The notes beneath the pieces are model-generated. The model saw nothing but the letters and a program-made list of their open reading frames with translations. It was not told the origin of the DNA and made no database searches. A stretch of 8,356 nucleotides of DNA from Spirochaetota bacterium (GTDB lineage: Bacteria > Spirochaetota > UBA4802 > UB4802), in assembly GCA_029548025.1 (NCBI GenBank), contig JAKPOE010000126.1, positions 1 through 8,356 of the forward strand. Reading direction: 5' to 3'. Positions 1 through 6,328 of the stretch are shown piece by piece. Within the stretch, counting starts at the first letter, position 1. Each line of letters begins with the position of its first letter. Position numbers and translations under genes: made by a program.

Positions 1-493
1 ATCCTATATATGCTGGTTGCCTTTCTTCATTAATCTGTTGCACATGATACAGTGTCATCAGCCATGATGTTACATATATGGCAACATTTGCCGCTACACT
101 TAACGTAAAATAATGCGCTGCACGGTCATATGCTTGTCGGAACTCTTCAACAGTTTTATAACCGCCTTCAGGATCTTTAAACTGCAAATCATGCTCAGGG
201 TCAATAGCTGCATTTGCCTTTTTGGCCGAGCGGTATAATGAACCGCGATAGTGCCAGTAGTTATAATAGTAATACATAGCATACACACCAGAAATTTTCA
301 AGGTTGCAAAAACAGCAGCATATTCATAGTGCCCGGTATAGATATGCCCTCCTCCCGGTACAATATCATACGCCAGCGCTTTATACAGGCTTAGCGGTTG
401 TTCCGCAGGGACAAAGGTAAACGGCTTATTTTGCCCACATAGTGCCGGTGTATAAAAAATAAAAAATAATACCATTGCTATGCGATAGTTCAT
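1..493 (-). CDS. DUF5683-like membrane protein, 3' end cut by window edge
   Basis: This frame is open from an ATG at 493 to the left edge, giving 164 residues without a stop. Residues 1-20 look like a signal peptide: MNYR, then a hydrophobic run ending near ALCG. A motif VPGGGHIYTG follows at about 45-54. It resembles the P-G-x-G-x-x-Y-x-G signature of DUF5683-type small membrane proteins, where it precedes the first membrane helix. Hydrophobic segments lie at about 55-77 and 129-150, separated by a polar stretch with many Tyr, Lys and Asp. The function of such proteins is unknown; an envelope location is inferred. A second in-frame ATG lies at 502, directly after a TAG codon, so the start is 493 or 502. 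The 493 start has a weak SD (GTGGATGAT) just upstream. The gene lies about 100 bases downstream of the FN3-like lipoprotein on the same strand and could be the last member of that transcript. The family call rests on the motif alone. Confidence 0.7.
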   Translation of the reverse strand, partial: MNYRIAMVLFFIFYTPALCGQNKPFTFVPAEQPLSLYKALAYDIVPGGGHIYTGHYEYAAVFATLKISGVYAMYYYYNYWHYRGSLYRSAKKANAAIDPEHDLQFKDPEGGYKTVEEFRQAYDRAAHYFTLSVAANVAIYVTSWLMTLYHVQQINEERQPAYIG

Positions 494-581
494 GCATATC
501 ATCCACTATCATTTTTAAAATATGCTGCTACAGTAAATCACACCATAACAAAAACATTTAAGCAAATCTCTGCACCGTTGC

Positions 582-607
582 TATAACCATGTTATGGTAT
601 AACCATG
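582..607. repeat. Short direct repeat TATAACCATG x2
   Basis: The 10-base unit TATAACCATG occurs at 582-591 and again at 598-607, 16 bases apart, with ATGGT between the copies that can pair with ACCAT. The second copy covers the last codons of the FN3-like lipoprotein gene and the first lies just after its stop. It may be chance or a small slippage duplication. No function is assigned. Confidence 0.4.
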
Positions 608-1086
608 GACACTACCTCACTGTGATCGCTTTCCCTGCCGCCATCATGCGATGTCATCCAAACAAACAGCGGTCCATGATATGACGATGCAATGGCGATT
701 GATACCTCTTTAGGATCAACTCCTGCAGCAAAATCAATTTCTGCAACATACCCCAGATAATAGCGTATATCATAGTACAGCTCTGGATCACCAAACATAG
801 CAGGGTCGTTTGATGCAATATACACTAAATAATACAGATTTTCATTAGTTCCTGTATCGGGATCATAGGTTACAGGGTTGCCACTATCAAGCCTGTCGGT
901 ATAAAATTGCAATGTTACTTCATGGTCAGCAACAGTTAACGATAAATCCACCGGTGGTGTCGGCTTTTCTCCTCCTTTCACCAGCGACAGGTCATCGTAA
1001 TAATCGCTGTCCACCGGTTCATGCAAACAGCCAATACAGCAAACTATCGCCAAAAAAAAGATGACTATGTCATTTTTTACATTCAT
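592..1086 (-). CDS. Small lipoprotein with FN3-like domain
   Basis: The product has 164 residues counted from the ATG at 1086. The frame is open further upstream to 1164, but that part is polar and reads across the TPR gene. The start at 1086 instead gives a clean export signal: MNVKND, a hydrophobic run, then CCIGC. Cys20 is the likely lipidation site, with a loose lipobox (Cys-Ile-Gly before it). The mature part begins with an acidic linker (DSDYYDD) and a Pro-rich PTPP. It then looks like a single fibronectin type III-type beta sandwich: alternating hydrophobic strands, and an end resembling the FN3 closing strands (GGRESDHSEVVSMVIP). The role is unknown; a surface or periplasmic binding or adhesive module is possible. 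No convincing SD precedes the start, which lies inside the upstream TPR gene (17-base overlap), so translation is probably coupled to that gene. Confidence 0.75.
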   Translation of the reverse strand: MNVKNDIVIFFLAIVCCIGCLHEPVDSDYYDDLSLVKGGEKPTPPVDLSLTVADHEVTLQFYTDRLDSGNPVTYDPDTGTNENLYYLVYIASNDPAMFGDPELYYDIRYYLGYVAEIDFAAGVDPKEVSIAIASSYHGPLFVWMTSHDGGRESDHSEVVSMVIP

Positions 1087-1507
1087 GGAGATAAAGATAA
1101 TTTTTTTTAAAGTATGCGTTATCAGGCTGCAGCACCGCTGCCCTGCAGATATACTGCAATCCACTATCGCTATTGCCGTTTATAAGCAGCGCCACACCAT
1201 AATTGTTCAATACTGCCGGTTCATTATATGCAACAATTGATTCTAATACTACGAGGGCGTCATCTATCTTCCCTTTCAGGAGTGCTTCAACAGCAGCATT
1301 ATTTTTTTTTGCCTCATCACCACCTTTTGTCATAGTAACAACATAGGCTGTGTAATATACTGTTGCTGTTAACTGCTCTGGTGCTACTGATTCATGCTCA
1401 GGAACTGTCACCACGGTTCCTATCCGCAATGCTGTATAGCGATAAGCACACGCGCAATGTACTGCAATGCTAACGACCAATGCTATCTTCAATAGCCTGC
1501 GCAACAT
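1070..1507 (-). CDS. Small exported TPR-repeat protein, probable lipoprotein
   Basis: The product has 145 residues from the ATG at 1507. An ATG at 1525 would add MKWLCS and cannot be excluded; neither start has a good SD. The N-terminus MLRRLLK plus a hydrophobic stretch to about residue 17 is an export signal. Cys18 and Cys20 (VHCACAY) are candidate lipidation sites, though neither lipobox is canonical. After a linker, residues 69-96 and 97-131 form two helix-turn-helix units of tetratricopeptide type, for example NNYGVALL, then a Gly-Asn turn, then a helix ending LQPDNAYFKKNY. TPRs bind other proteins, so an envelope adaptor role is plausible, but the partner is unknown. The start overlaps the end of gatA by 38 bases and the stop overlaps the next lipoprotein by 17 bases, which argues for one transcript with coupled translation. 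Confidence 0.75.
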   Translation of the reverse strand: MLRRLLKIALVVSIAVHCACAYRYTALRIGTVVTVPEHESVAPEQLTATVYYTAYVVTMTKGGDEAKKNNAAVEALLKGKIDDALVVLESIVAYNEPAVLNNYGVALLINGNSDSGLQYICRAAVLQPDNAYFKKNYLYLHECKK

Positions 1508-2897
1508 TGAGCATAACCATTTCATTAAAATGACGCGCCATGAGCTGTACACCTATTGGCAAACCATGAGTATCTTCTGCAACAGGCACCGACATACCCG
1601 GTATGCCAGCCAGATTAGCCGAAATTGTTAAAATGTCTGCCATATACAACGCTAATGGATCAGCTATCTTTTCACCAATACCAAAAGCTGTTGTTGTTGT
1701 CACAGGCGCAACAATGCAATCACACTCTTCAAATGCTTTATTAAAATCATCAATGATAAGACGCCTTCCTTTTAATGCTTTTAAATAATAGGCATCATAA
1801 TATCCTGAACTAAGGGCAAATGTTCCCAGTATTATGCGTCGTTTAACCTCTTTGCCAAATCCTTCCTGGCGTGTTTTAGTATAGAGATCCTTCAGCTTTG
1901 CAATATTGGGCGATCGGTACCCATAGCGCACGCCATCATACCGTCCTAAATTTGACGATGCTTCCGCAGTAGCAATGAGATAGTATATGGGTACTGCATA
2001 ATCGGTATATTGCAACGAAATGGTATGTACGATAGCTCCTTTGAGCTCCAATTGTTTAATGACTGTTTCAACAGCCTGAACTATCTGGTTGTCCACTCCG
2101 TTGAAATATTCCCGGGGGACTCCTATTCGCAAACCTTTAATAGTGCCAGTGATGGTATCCGAACCAAAATCAACAGGCATAGCAATTGATGTTGCATCAC
2201 AGCGATCAACACCCGAAATAACCGCTAATACATCTGCAGCATCCTTTACAGTGTTTGCAAATGTACCAATCTGGTCAAGCGATGAAGCAAAGGCAACCAA
2301 TCCATACCGTGATACCCTTCCATAGGTTGGCTTTATCCCCACCACTCCGCACAATGACGCAGGCTGTCGTATTGACCCACCTGTGTCAGAACCAAGCGCA
2401 ACCGGTGCACAACAAGCCTTTACCGCAGCAGCCGAACCACCGCTGCTTCCCCCGGGAACTTTTGTAATATCAACAGGATTTTTTGTAGGTCCAAAAAACG
2501 ATGTCTCGGTGGTTGAACCCATGGCAAATTCATCCATGTTTGTTTTACCTAATACTATAAATCCTGCATTCAAAAGCTTTTGATATACTGTGGCATTATA
2601 GGGTGGAATAAAATTTTTTAGTATTCCTGATGCACAGGTTGTCAATATACCCTGTGTGCATATATTATCTTTAATAGCTATGGGAATGCCATCAAATTGT
2701 GAAAGAGGCTTCCCTGCCTTACGACGTTTATCTGACTGCTGTGCCTGCTGTAATGCATCATCATCAAGGACAGTAATATATGCATTAAGCTCCTGCTTAT
2801 GGTTCATCTCCTGTAAAAATGCCTGTACTATTTCAACTGAGGTTACTGCATTACTTTCAAGCAATGCTATTAATTCCTGCATAGATTTACCAATCAT
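1470..2897 (-). CDS. gatA: Aspartyl/glutamyl-tRNA amidotransferase subunit A
   Basis: GatA is the glutaminase subunit of the GatCAB complex. It releases ammonia from glutamine, which GatB uses to convert Glu-tRNA(Gln) or Asp-tRNA(Asn) to the correctly charged form in the cytoplasm. The 475 residues match the usual length of about 485. The amidase signature is complete: IAIKDNI with Lys76, PGGSSGGSA with Ser151 as the likely cis-Ser, and GSDTGGSIRQPA with Ser175 as nucleophile. These spacings equal those of the known Lys-Ser-Ser triad. Other family marks are GKTNMDEFAMGS (117-128), GIKPTYGRVSRYGL (187-200) and the C-terminal GLPIGVQLMA. The ATG at 2897 has an SD (GGGAG) seven bases upstream. 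gatB and gatC are not in the window, so they must lie elsewhere. It heads a minus-strand cluster with two envelope genes. Confidence 0.97.
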   Translation of the reverse strand: MIGKSMQELIALLESNAVTSVEIVQAFLQEMNHKQELNAYITVLDDDALQQAQQSDKRRKAGKPLSQFDGIPIAIKDNICTQGILTTCASGILKNFIPPYNATVYQKLLNAGFIVLGKTNMDEFAMGSTTETSFFGPTKNPVDITKVPGGSSGGSAAAVKACCAPVALGSDTGGSIRQPASLCGVVGIKPTYGRVSRYGLVAFASSLDQIGTFANTVKDAADVLAVISGVDRCDATSIAMPVDFGSDTITGTIKGLRIGVPREYFNGVDNQIVQAVETVIKQLELKGAIVHTISLQYTDYAVPIYYLIATAEASSNLGRYDGVRYGYRSPNIAKLKDLYTKTRQEGFGKEVKRRIILGTFALSSGYYDAYYLKALKGRRLIIDDFNKAFEECDCIVAPVTTTTAFGIGEKIADPLALYMADILTISANLAGIPGMSVPVAEDTHGLPIGVQLMARHFNEMVMLNVAQAIEDSIGR

Positions 2898-2904
2898 TGC
2901 ATAG

Positions 2905-2909
2905 CTCCC
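2905..2909 (-). promoter_or_regulatory. Ribosome binding site of gatA
   Basis: GGGAG on the minus strand lies seven bases before the ATG at 2897. It supports that start over the internal in-frame Met codon six codons in. Confidence 0.7.
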
Positions 2910-2929
2910 GTAAAGTTTTTACACAGTTC

Positions 2930-2957
2930 ATTGTTGTCATAATGATAATAATGTCAA
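2930..2957 (-). promoter_or_regulatory. Candidate promoter for the gatA cluster
   Basis: On the minus strand a perfect -35 box TTGACA (2952-2957) is followed after 16 bases by AACAAT (2930-2935), which matches four of six positions of the -10 consensus. It would give a leader of roughly 25-30 bases before gatA. The weak -10 keeps the confidence low; the AT-rich gap offers other weak choices. Confidence 0.4.
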
Positions 2958-2981
2958 ATTAATTTATTGTACATAAGTGTA

Positions 2982-3015
2982 ACTAAGGGCTAAAAAAGTT
3001 TACAAAGCCTTTAGT
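2982..3015. repeat. Imperfect inverted repeat upstream of the protease promoter
   Basis: The arms ACTAAGGGCT (2982-2991) and AGCCTTTAGT (3006-3015) are complementary at 9 of 10 positions. The tenth is a G-T pair that would be a wobble in RNA. A 14-base A-rich spacer separates them. The right arm ends nine bases before the -35 box of the S41 protease gene. It could be a regulator binding site for one or both divergent genes, or a hairpin. No known operator is recognised. Confidence 0.45.
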
Positions 3016-3024
3016 GATAATTAT

Positions 3025-3053
3025 TTGACTTCTATAAATGTTTATTGTATAAT
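3025..3053 (+). promoter_or_regulatory. Strong sigma-70-type promoter for the S41 protease gene
   Basis: TTGACT (3025-3030) and a perfect TATAAT (3048-3053) are separated by exactly 17 bases, which is close to the ideal housekeeping promoter. Transcription would begin near 3060, leaving a leader of about 38 bases. An SD-like AGGAT (3088-3092) sits five bases before the ATG at 3098. Confidence 0.85.
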
Positions 3054-3097
3054 AGTCCATATTATAAAAAATTACAATAACATACACAGGATAGTTT

Positions 3098-5053
3098 ATG
3101 AAAAAGCTAACATACGTATGCATAGCTCTTGTTTTGTTTTCAGGCTGCTATAAAAAGTCAGTTGTTCTTAATCCGAACGATATCCATTATATAATCAGTA
3201 CCTTTTTAAATGAGCATGTACAGTATCATGAATTTAACAACACCATCTCGGACAGGACATTGAACAATTTATTGTCATCTATTGATCCGGGAAAATACTA
3301 TTTTTATAAAAATGATGTTGATGGATTTACAAAGCGCTATTCCACACTCATTGACGATCTTTCAAAAAAAGAAGATTTTTCTTTTCTTGATGACATTTTT
3401 GGCACCTATCGCAAACGCGTTGCCGAGGTTAATGACATGATTAATCAATTGCTGAAGCAGCAATACACCTTTACCGAGGATGAAACCATCAATTTAGACA
3501 GTGATAAAATATCGTATGCAATCGACAAAAAGGAACTAAAAGAACGATGGCGTAAAAATATCAAGCTGCAACTTTTAAATTATCAAACTACTGATAATCT
3601 GAAGGAAGAACAGGCAAAAGAAAAATTGAAAAGAAAATTTTTTATCAATAACAAACGTATTCAGGAATTGGATAAGGCAAAACAATTCTCAATTTTTTTA
3701 AATGCCTTTTCTATGGCGCTTGATCCTCATACCAACTATCTAACACAGGAAGAACACGAAGATTTCATGATATCCAACAATCTAAAACTTGAAGGTATTG
3801 GCGTGCAGTTGCGTTCTGAGGATGGCTATACCATTGTTGATCGTATAATCCCCGGGGGTGCTGCCGATAAGCTTTCCAAAGAATTACAGCTACAGCCCAA
3901 TGATCGCATTGTTGCCGTTGCTCAGGATAATGATGAACCGGTTGATGTTGTGGATATGGATCTGCGCGATGTTGTGAAGATGATTCGCGGGAAAAAGGGC
4001 ACGCTGGTAAAACTTACTATAATACGGATTAACCCTACCAGCAATGAGCAAAAGCGCATGGTTATTCCTATAGTGCGTGAGGAAATTAATTTAGAAGATA
4101 GTGCCGTCAAATCCGAGGTGCACCAGTCTAAAAATGGCATGGTAATTGGATATATTAAAATACCATCATTTTATGTGGATATTACCAAACAGGGAATTGA
4201 TCAGGGTAGAAGTTCCACTGCTGACACCATCATGCAGATTAACAATCTTATGAAAAAAAATGTTGCCTGCATCGTTATTGACCTTCGTGGCAATCCCGGA
4301 GGTGCGTTGAGTGAAGCATTAAAATTAGCTGGTTTATTTGTTGATGCCGGACCTATTATGCAGGTGTACGATAGTTCTGATACTATACAATCTCTGGATG
4401 ATCCAATACCCGGTGTATACTATAGTGGACCATTAGTAGTACTCATTGATAAATTCAGTGCCAGCGCATCAGAAATTTTTGCAGGCGCTATCCGTGATTA
4501 CCGGCGCGGGATAATTATTGGTACTGACGCAACCTTTGGTAAAGGTACAGTGCAATCATATAAAGAACTATATCAGAAGAAAGGCGCAATCAAAATAACC
4601 AATGCCATTTTTTATCAACCATCAGGGACATCCAATCAACTCAATGGGATAAAACCTGACATCACCGTACCGGATATCACAACAATATGGGATATAGGTG
4701 AGAATAAGCTCAAATATGCATTGCAGTGGAAGCCAATACCTCCTGCTGCATATACACCGTACCGAAACTATATCCCTGGTGAAGTAGTAGCATTGCTTCG
4801 CAATAAATCTGATAGTAGACTTCAAAATGATGCTCATTATGCCAAATTATTGAAAGAGATTCAGGAACTAAAACAAAAGTTGCAATCCAAAGAGATAAGT
4901 TTAAAAGATGAAAGCACCATCGAGCAGCGTAAAAAAGACCTTGAGGAGACAATCCGTAAAAATAAAACAGAAAATCTTATTGATTTAGAAAACGATCCCT
5001 TTCTGAAAGAGGCATTGAATATTACTGTGGATTATATTAAAGTTTTACAATAG
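3098..5053 (+). CDS. prc: C-terminal processing (tail-specific) protease, S41 family
   Basis: This is a 651-residue Prc/Tsp-type serine protease. Family members act in the periplasm, cutting proteins from exposed C-terminal tails and processing envelope enzymes or lipoproteins. A signal peptide with lipobox LFSGC makes Cys17 the likely lipidation site, so the enzyme is probably membrane-anchored. Domains in order are a helical N-terminal region (about 25-225, with LSSIDPGKYYF at 59-69 and MALDPHTNYL at 206-215), a PDZ domain (about 228-312, with LEGIGVQL and IPGGAA), and the protease domain (about 345-540, with VIDLRGNPGGAL). The catalytic Ser456 lies in FSASASEI, Asp467 in RDYRR and Lys482 in FGKGTVQ. 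The Ser-to-Lys spacing is one residue longer than in E. coli Tsp. Residues 580-625 are a charged helical tail, probably coiled coil. It has its own promoter and converges with the next gene across 48 bases. Confidence 0.93.
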   Translation: MKKLTYVCIALVLFSGCYKKSVVLNPNDIHYIISTFLNEHVQYHEFNNTISDRTLNNLLSSIDPGKYYFYKNDVDGFTKRYSTLIDDLSKKEDFSFLDDIFGTYRKRVAEVNDMINQLLKQQYTFTEDETINLDSDKISYAIDKKELKERWRKNIKLQLLNYQTTDNLKEEQAKEKLKRKFFINNKRIQELDKAKQFSIFLNAFSMALDPHTNYLTQEEHEDFMISNNLKLEGIGVQLRSEDGYTIVDRIIPGGAADKLSKELQLQPNDRIVAVAQDNDEPVDVVDMDLRDVVKMIRGKKGTLVKLTIIRINPTSNEQKRMVIPIVREEINLEDSAVKSEVHQSKNGMVIGYIKIPSFYVDITKQGIDQGRSSTADTIMQINNLMKKNVACIVIDLRGNPGGALSEALKLAGLFVDAGPIMQVYDSSDTIQSLDDPIPGVYYSGPLVVLIDKFSASASEIFAGAIRDYRRGIIIGTDATFGKGTVQSYKELYQKKGAIKITNAIFYQPSGTSNQLNGIKPDITVPDITTIWDIGENKLKYALQWKPIPPAAYTPYRNYIPGEVVALLRNKSDSRLQNDAHYAKLLKEIQELKQKLQSKEISLKDESTIEQRKKDLEETIRKNKTENLIDLENDPFLKEALNITVDYIKVLQ

Positions 5054-5101
5054 CGACAGTTTATAGTGCTGCAAACGCTCTCTGTGTCACGATAGCTTAT
5101 A

Positions 5102-6178
5102 TCACAGCAAATCAATCGTTATTGCAATATGTTTTCGTTGCTTTAGTGCGGTTATATATCGCTGTATCTGTACAATGGCTTCTTCTTCAGTACATACTAT
5201 TGCATTGCTTCCCTGCAGCAAGCATTGCTCATAGAGATAATCAATGTGGTTATTTCGGATGGTAAGCACCGATGGTAAAAAGATAACCAGCCCAATGTCA
5301 TAATTGGGTAAAGCTTTGTATATCAATTCAAACCGCTCTGGTGCACTGCGCATTGCGGGGCACCATGCTTTGAAGGTATATGCCATGAGCAGCTCATAGT
5401 ACAAATTGGTTGAAGAGACATTACATGAAATATCAAACTGCCTCCTGACATTGCACGCATCATCCTCAACTATTGTTAAATCATGTTTTTTACATTCATC
5501 AAACATTGCCCAGTTAGTGCCATCACTATAGAGCAGTGTCTTAATCTTTTCTTCTCCATTGTCAGGTACTGGAACATCCATCGATTCAAGAGCAACAATA
5601 ATCTGCTGTAATAATGGTAAGCTTTCATCGGGAAGCAACGAAAATGCTGCATCGCAAATAAGCTGTAATTGAATTAAACTTAGTTTATGTGCATGGAACG
5701 ACGATACGGTGCGCATAATCTTCCGTATCTCTTCGTATAGGCAAACAGCCTCTTTTAATTCTTCATCATCCGGGTATTCCTGTGTAGTCCCCACAGTACG
5801 CAAAATCATTGAAAGCATGGAATGGATCGCTACTGCTGCATCTTCGGCAAAACCATTGATACCATCTATTAAAAATATTCTATTGCTCAATATCGCATTG
5901 GGGACAATGGTACATTGTTTGGGGACAATAATCATATCAGCAATAGTGCAAAATGCTACTGCATCGTTTTCCAGAGAACTATCGCCCATAATAAAAGCAT
6001 TGGCAACCCAGCGCGGCATTTTAATCACACTATATCCAAAAGCTCTAAAAACCTCATAGGGGAGGATATCGCATTGTGTCATTATAATTTTCCTTCCTTC
6101 CTGTTTCAACTGCATTAATGTTGCGGGAAGTAGATTTATAGCTTCCTGTATTTTTGTAATTATATGATTCATATCCAT
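5102..6178 (-). CDS. HgdB/BcrC-like protein (2-hydroxyacyl-CoA dehydratase D-component family), divergent
   Basis: The product has 358 residues from the ATG at 6178. Family members are [4Fe-4S] subunits of 2-hydroxyacyl-CoA dehydratases and benzoyl-CoA reductases. Resemblance is spread along the chain: KIIMTQCDILPYEVFRAFGY near the N-terminus, ADMIIVPKQCTIVPN in the place of the usual ...NSCDAMRR segment, DDEELKEAVCLYEEIRKIM, VEDDACNVRRQFD in the place of the ddlCtGsRyf segment, and WCPAM. Cysteines at about 36, 77, 89 and 273 could bind iron. The late KFCD-type position seems replaced by FLPSVL (about 300-305), and a neighbouring Asp-rich end is poor. No HgdA-like partner, activator ATPase (HgdC) or CoA enzyme lies nearby. 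It may be a repurposed or inactive relative. An upstream in-frame GTG at 6190 is rejected as start because it forms part of the SD. Confidence 0.65.
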   Translation of the reverse strand: MDMNHIITKIQEAINLLPATLMQLKQEGRKIIMTQCDILPYEVFRAFGYSVIKMPRWVANAFIMGDSSLENDAVAFCTIADMIIVPKQCTIVPNAILSNRIFLIDGINGFAEDAAVAIHSMLSMILRTVGTTQEYPDDEELKEAVCLYEEIRKIMRTVSSFHAHKLSLIQLQLICDAAFSLLPDESLPLLQQIIVALESMDVPVPDNGEEKIKTLLYSDGTNWAMFDECKKHDLTIVEDDACNVRRQFDISCNVSSTNLYYELLMAYTFKAWCPAMRSAPERFELIYKALPNYDIGLVIFLPSVLTIRNNHIDYLYEQCLLQGSNAIVCTEEEAIVQIQRYITALKQRKHIAITIDLL

Positions 6179-6185
6179 ATAGGCT

Positions 6186-6194
6186 ATCACCCCT
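6186..6194 (-). promoter_or_regulatory. Ribosome binding site of the HgdB-like gene (decides its start)
   Basis: AGGGGTGAT on the minus strand is a near-full match to the anti-SD complement. It lies seven bases before the ATG at 6178. The possible GTG start at 6188-6190 sits inside this site, so translation should begin at 6178, not 6190. Confidence 0.8.
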
Positions 6195-6239
6195 TTTTTA
6201 ATTCAGCAATAGCATGATGATTAATTTTTCAATAAAAAT

Positions 6240-6251
6240 ATTGTTTACAAT
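6240..6251. promoter_or_regulatory. Short palindrome in divergent gap, possible operator
   Basis: ATTGTTTACAAT consists of two perfect five-base arms around TT. It lies roughly midway in the gap between the divergent HgdB-like and glycosyltransferase genes, where a repressor could reach both. In such AT-rich DNA a palindrome of this size may be chance. Confidence 0.25.
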
Positions 6252-6259
6252 TTATTATT

Positions 6260-6288
6260 TTACTTGCGATAGATTATATGTATACGAT
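6260..6288 (+). promoter_or_regulatory. Weak candidate promoter for the glycosyltransferase
   Basis: TTACTT (6260-6265) and TACGAT (6283-6288) are 17 bases apart and each matches about four of six consensus positions. Transcription would start near 6295, about 35 bases before the preferred ATG at 6329. It would exclude the earlier ATG at 6278. Other weak boxes exist, so this is tentative. Confidence 0.25.
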
Positions 6289-6316
6289 AAAGGGATACCA
6301 GTATGCAATTGATTCC

Positions 6317-6322
6317 GGAGAG
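6317..6322 (+). promoter_or_regulatory. Ribosome binding site of the glycosyltransferase (decides its start)
   Basis: GGAGAG lies with its GGAG core eight bases before the ATG at 6329. The in-frame ATG at 6278 has no SD, and the 17 residues it would add are not part of the enzyme fold. The start at 6329 is therefore preferred. Confidence 0.7.
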
Positions 6323-6328
6323 CAATAT

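Noticed and set aside
100..288. 62-codon minus-strand frame
   Set aside because: It is a shifted frame inside the DUF5683-like gene, which reads through continuously with a signal peptide and motif.
1087..1164. N-terminal extension of the FN3-like lipoprotein to 1164
   Set aside because: It reads through the TPR gene in another frame, has no SD, and would bury the signal peptide inside the protein.
2089..2904. Several plus-strand open frames of 66-82 codons
   Set aside because: All lie opposite gatA, whose full set of family motifs is clear; they show no SD or domain and are antisense shadows.
5709..6118. Plus-strand frames of 116 and 67 codons
   Set aside because: They lie opposite the HgdB-like gene, whose frame has family-like segments and a strong SD.
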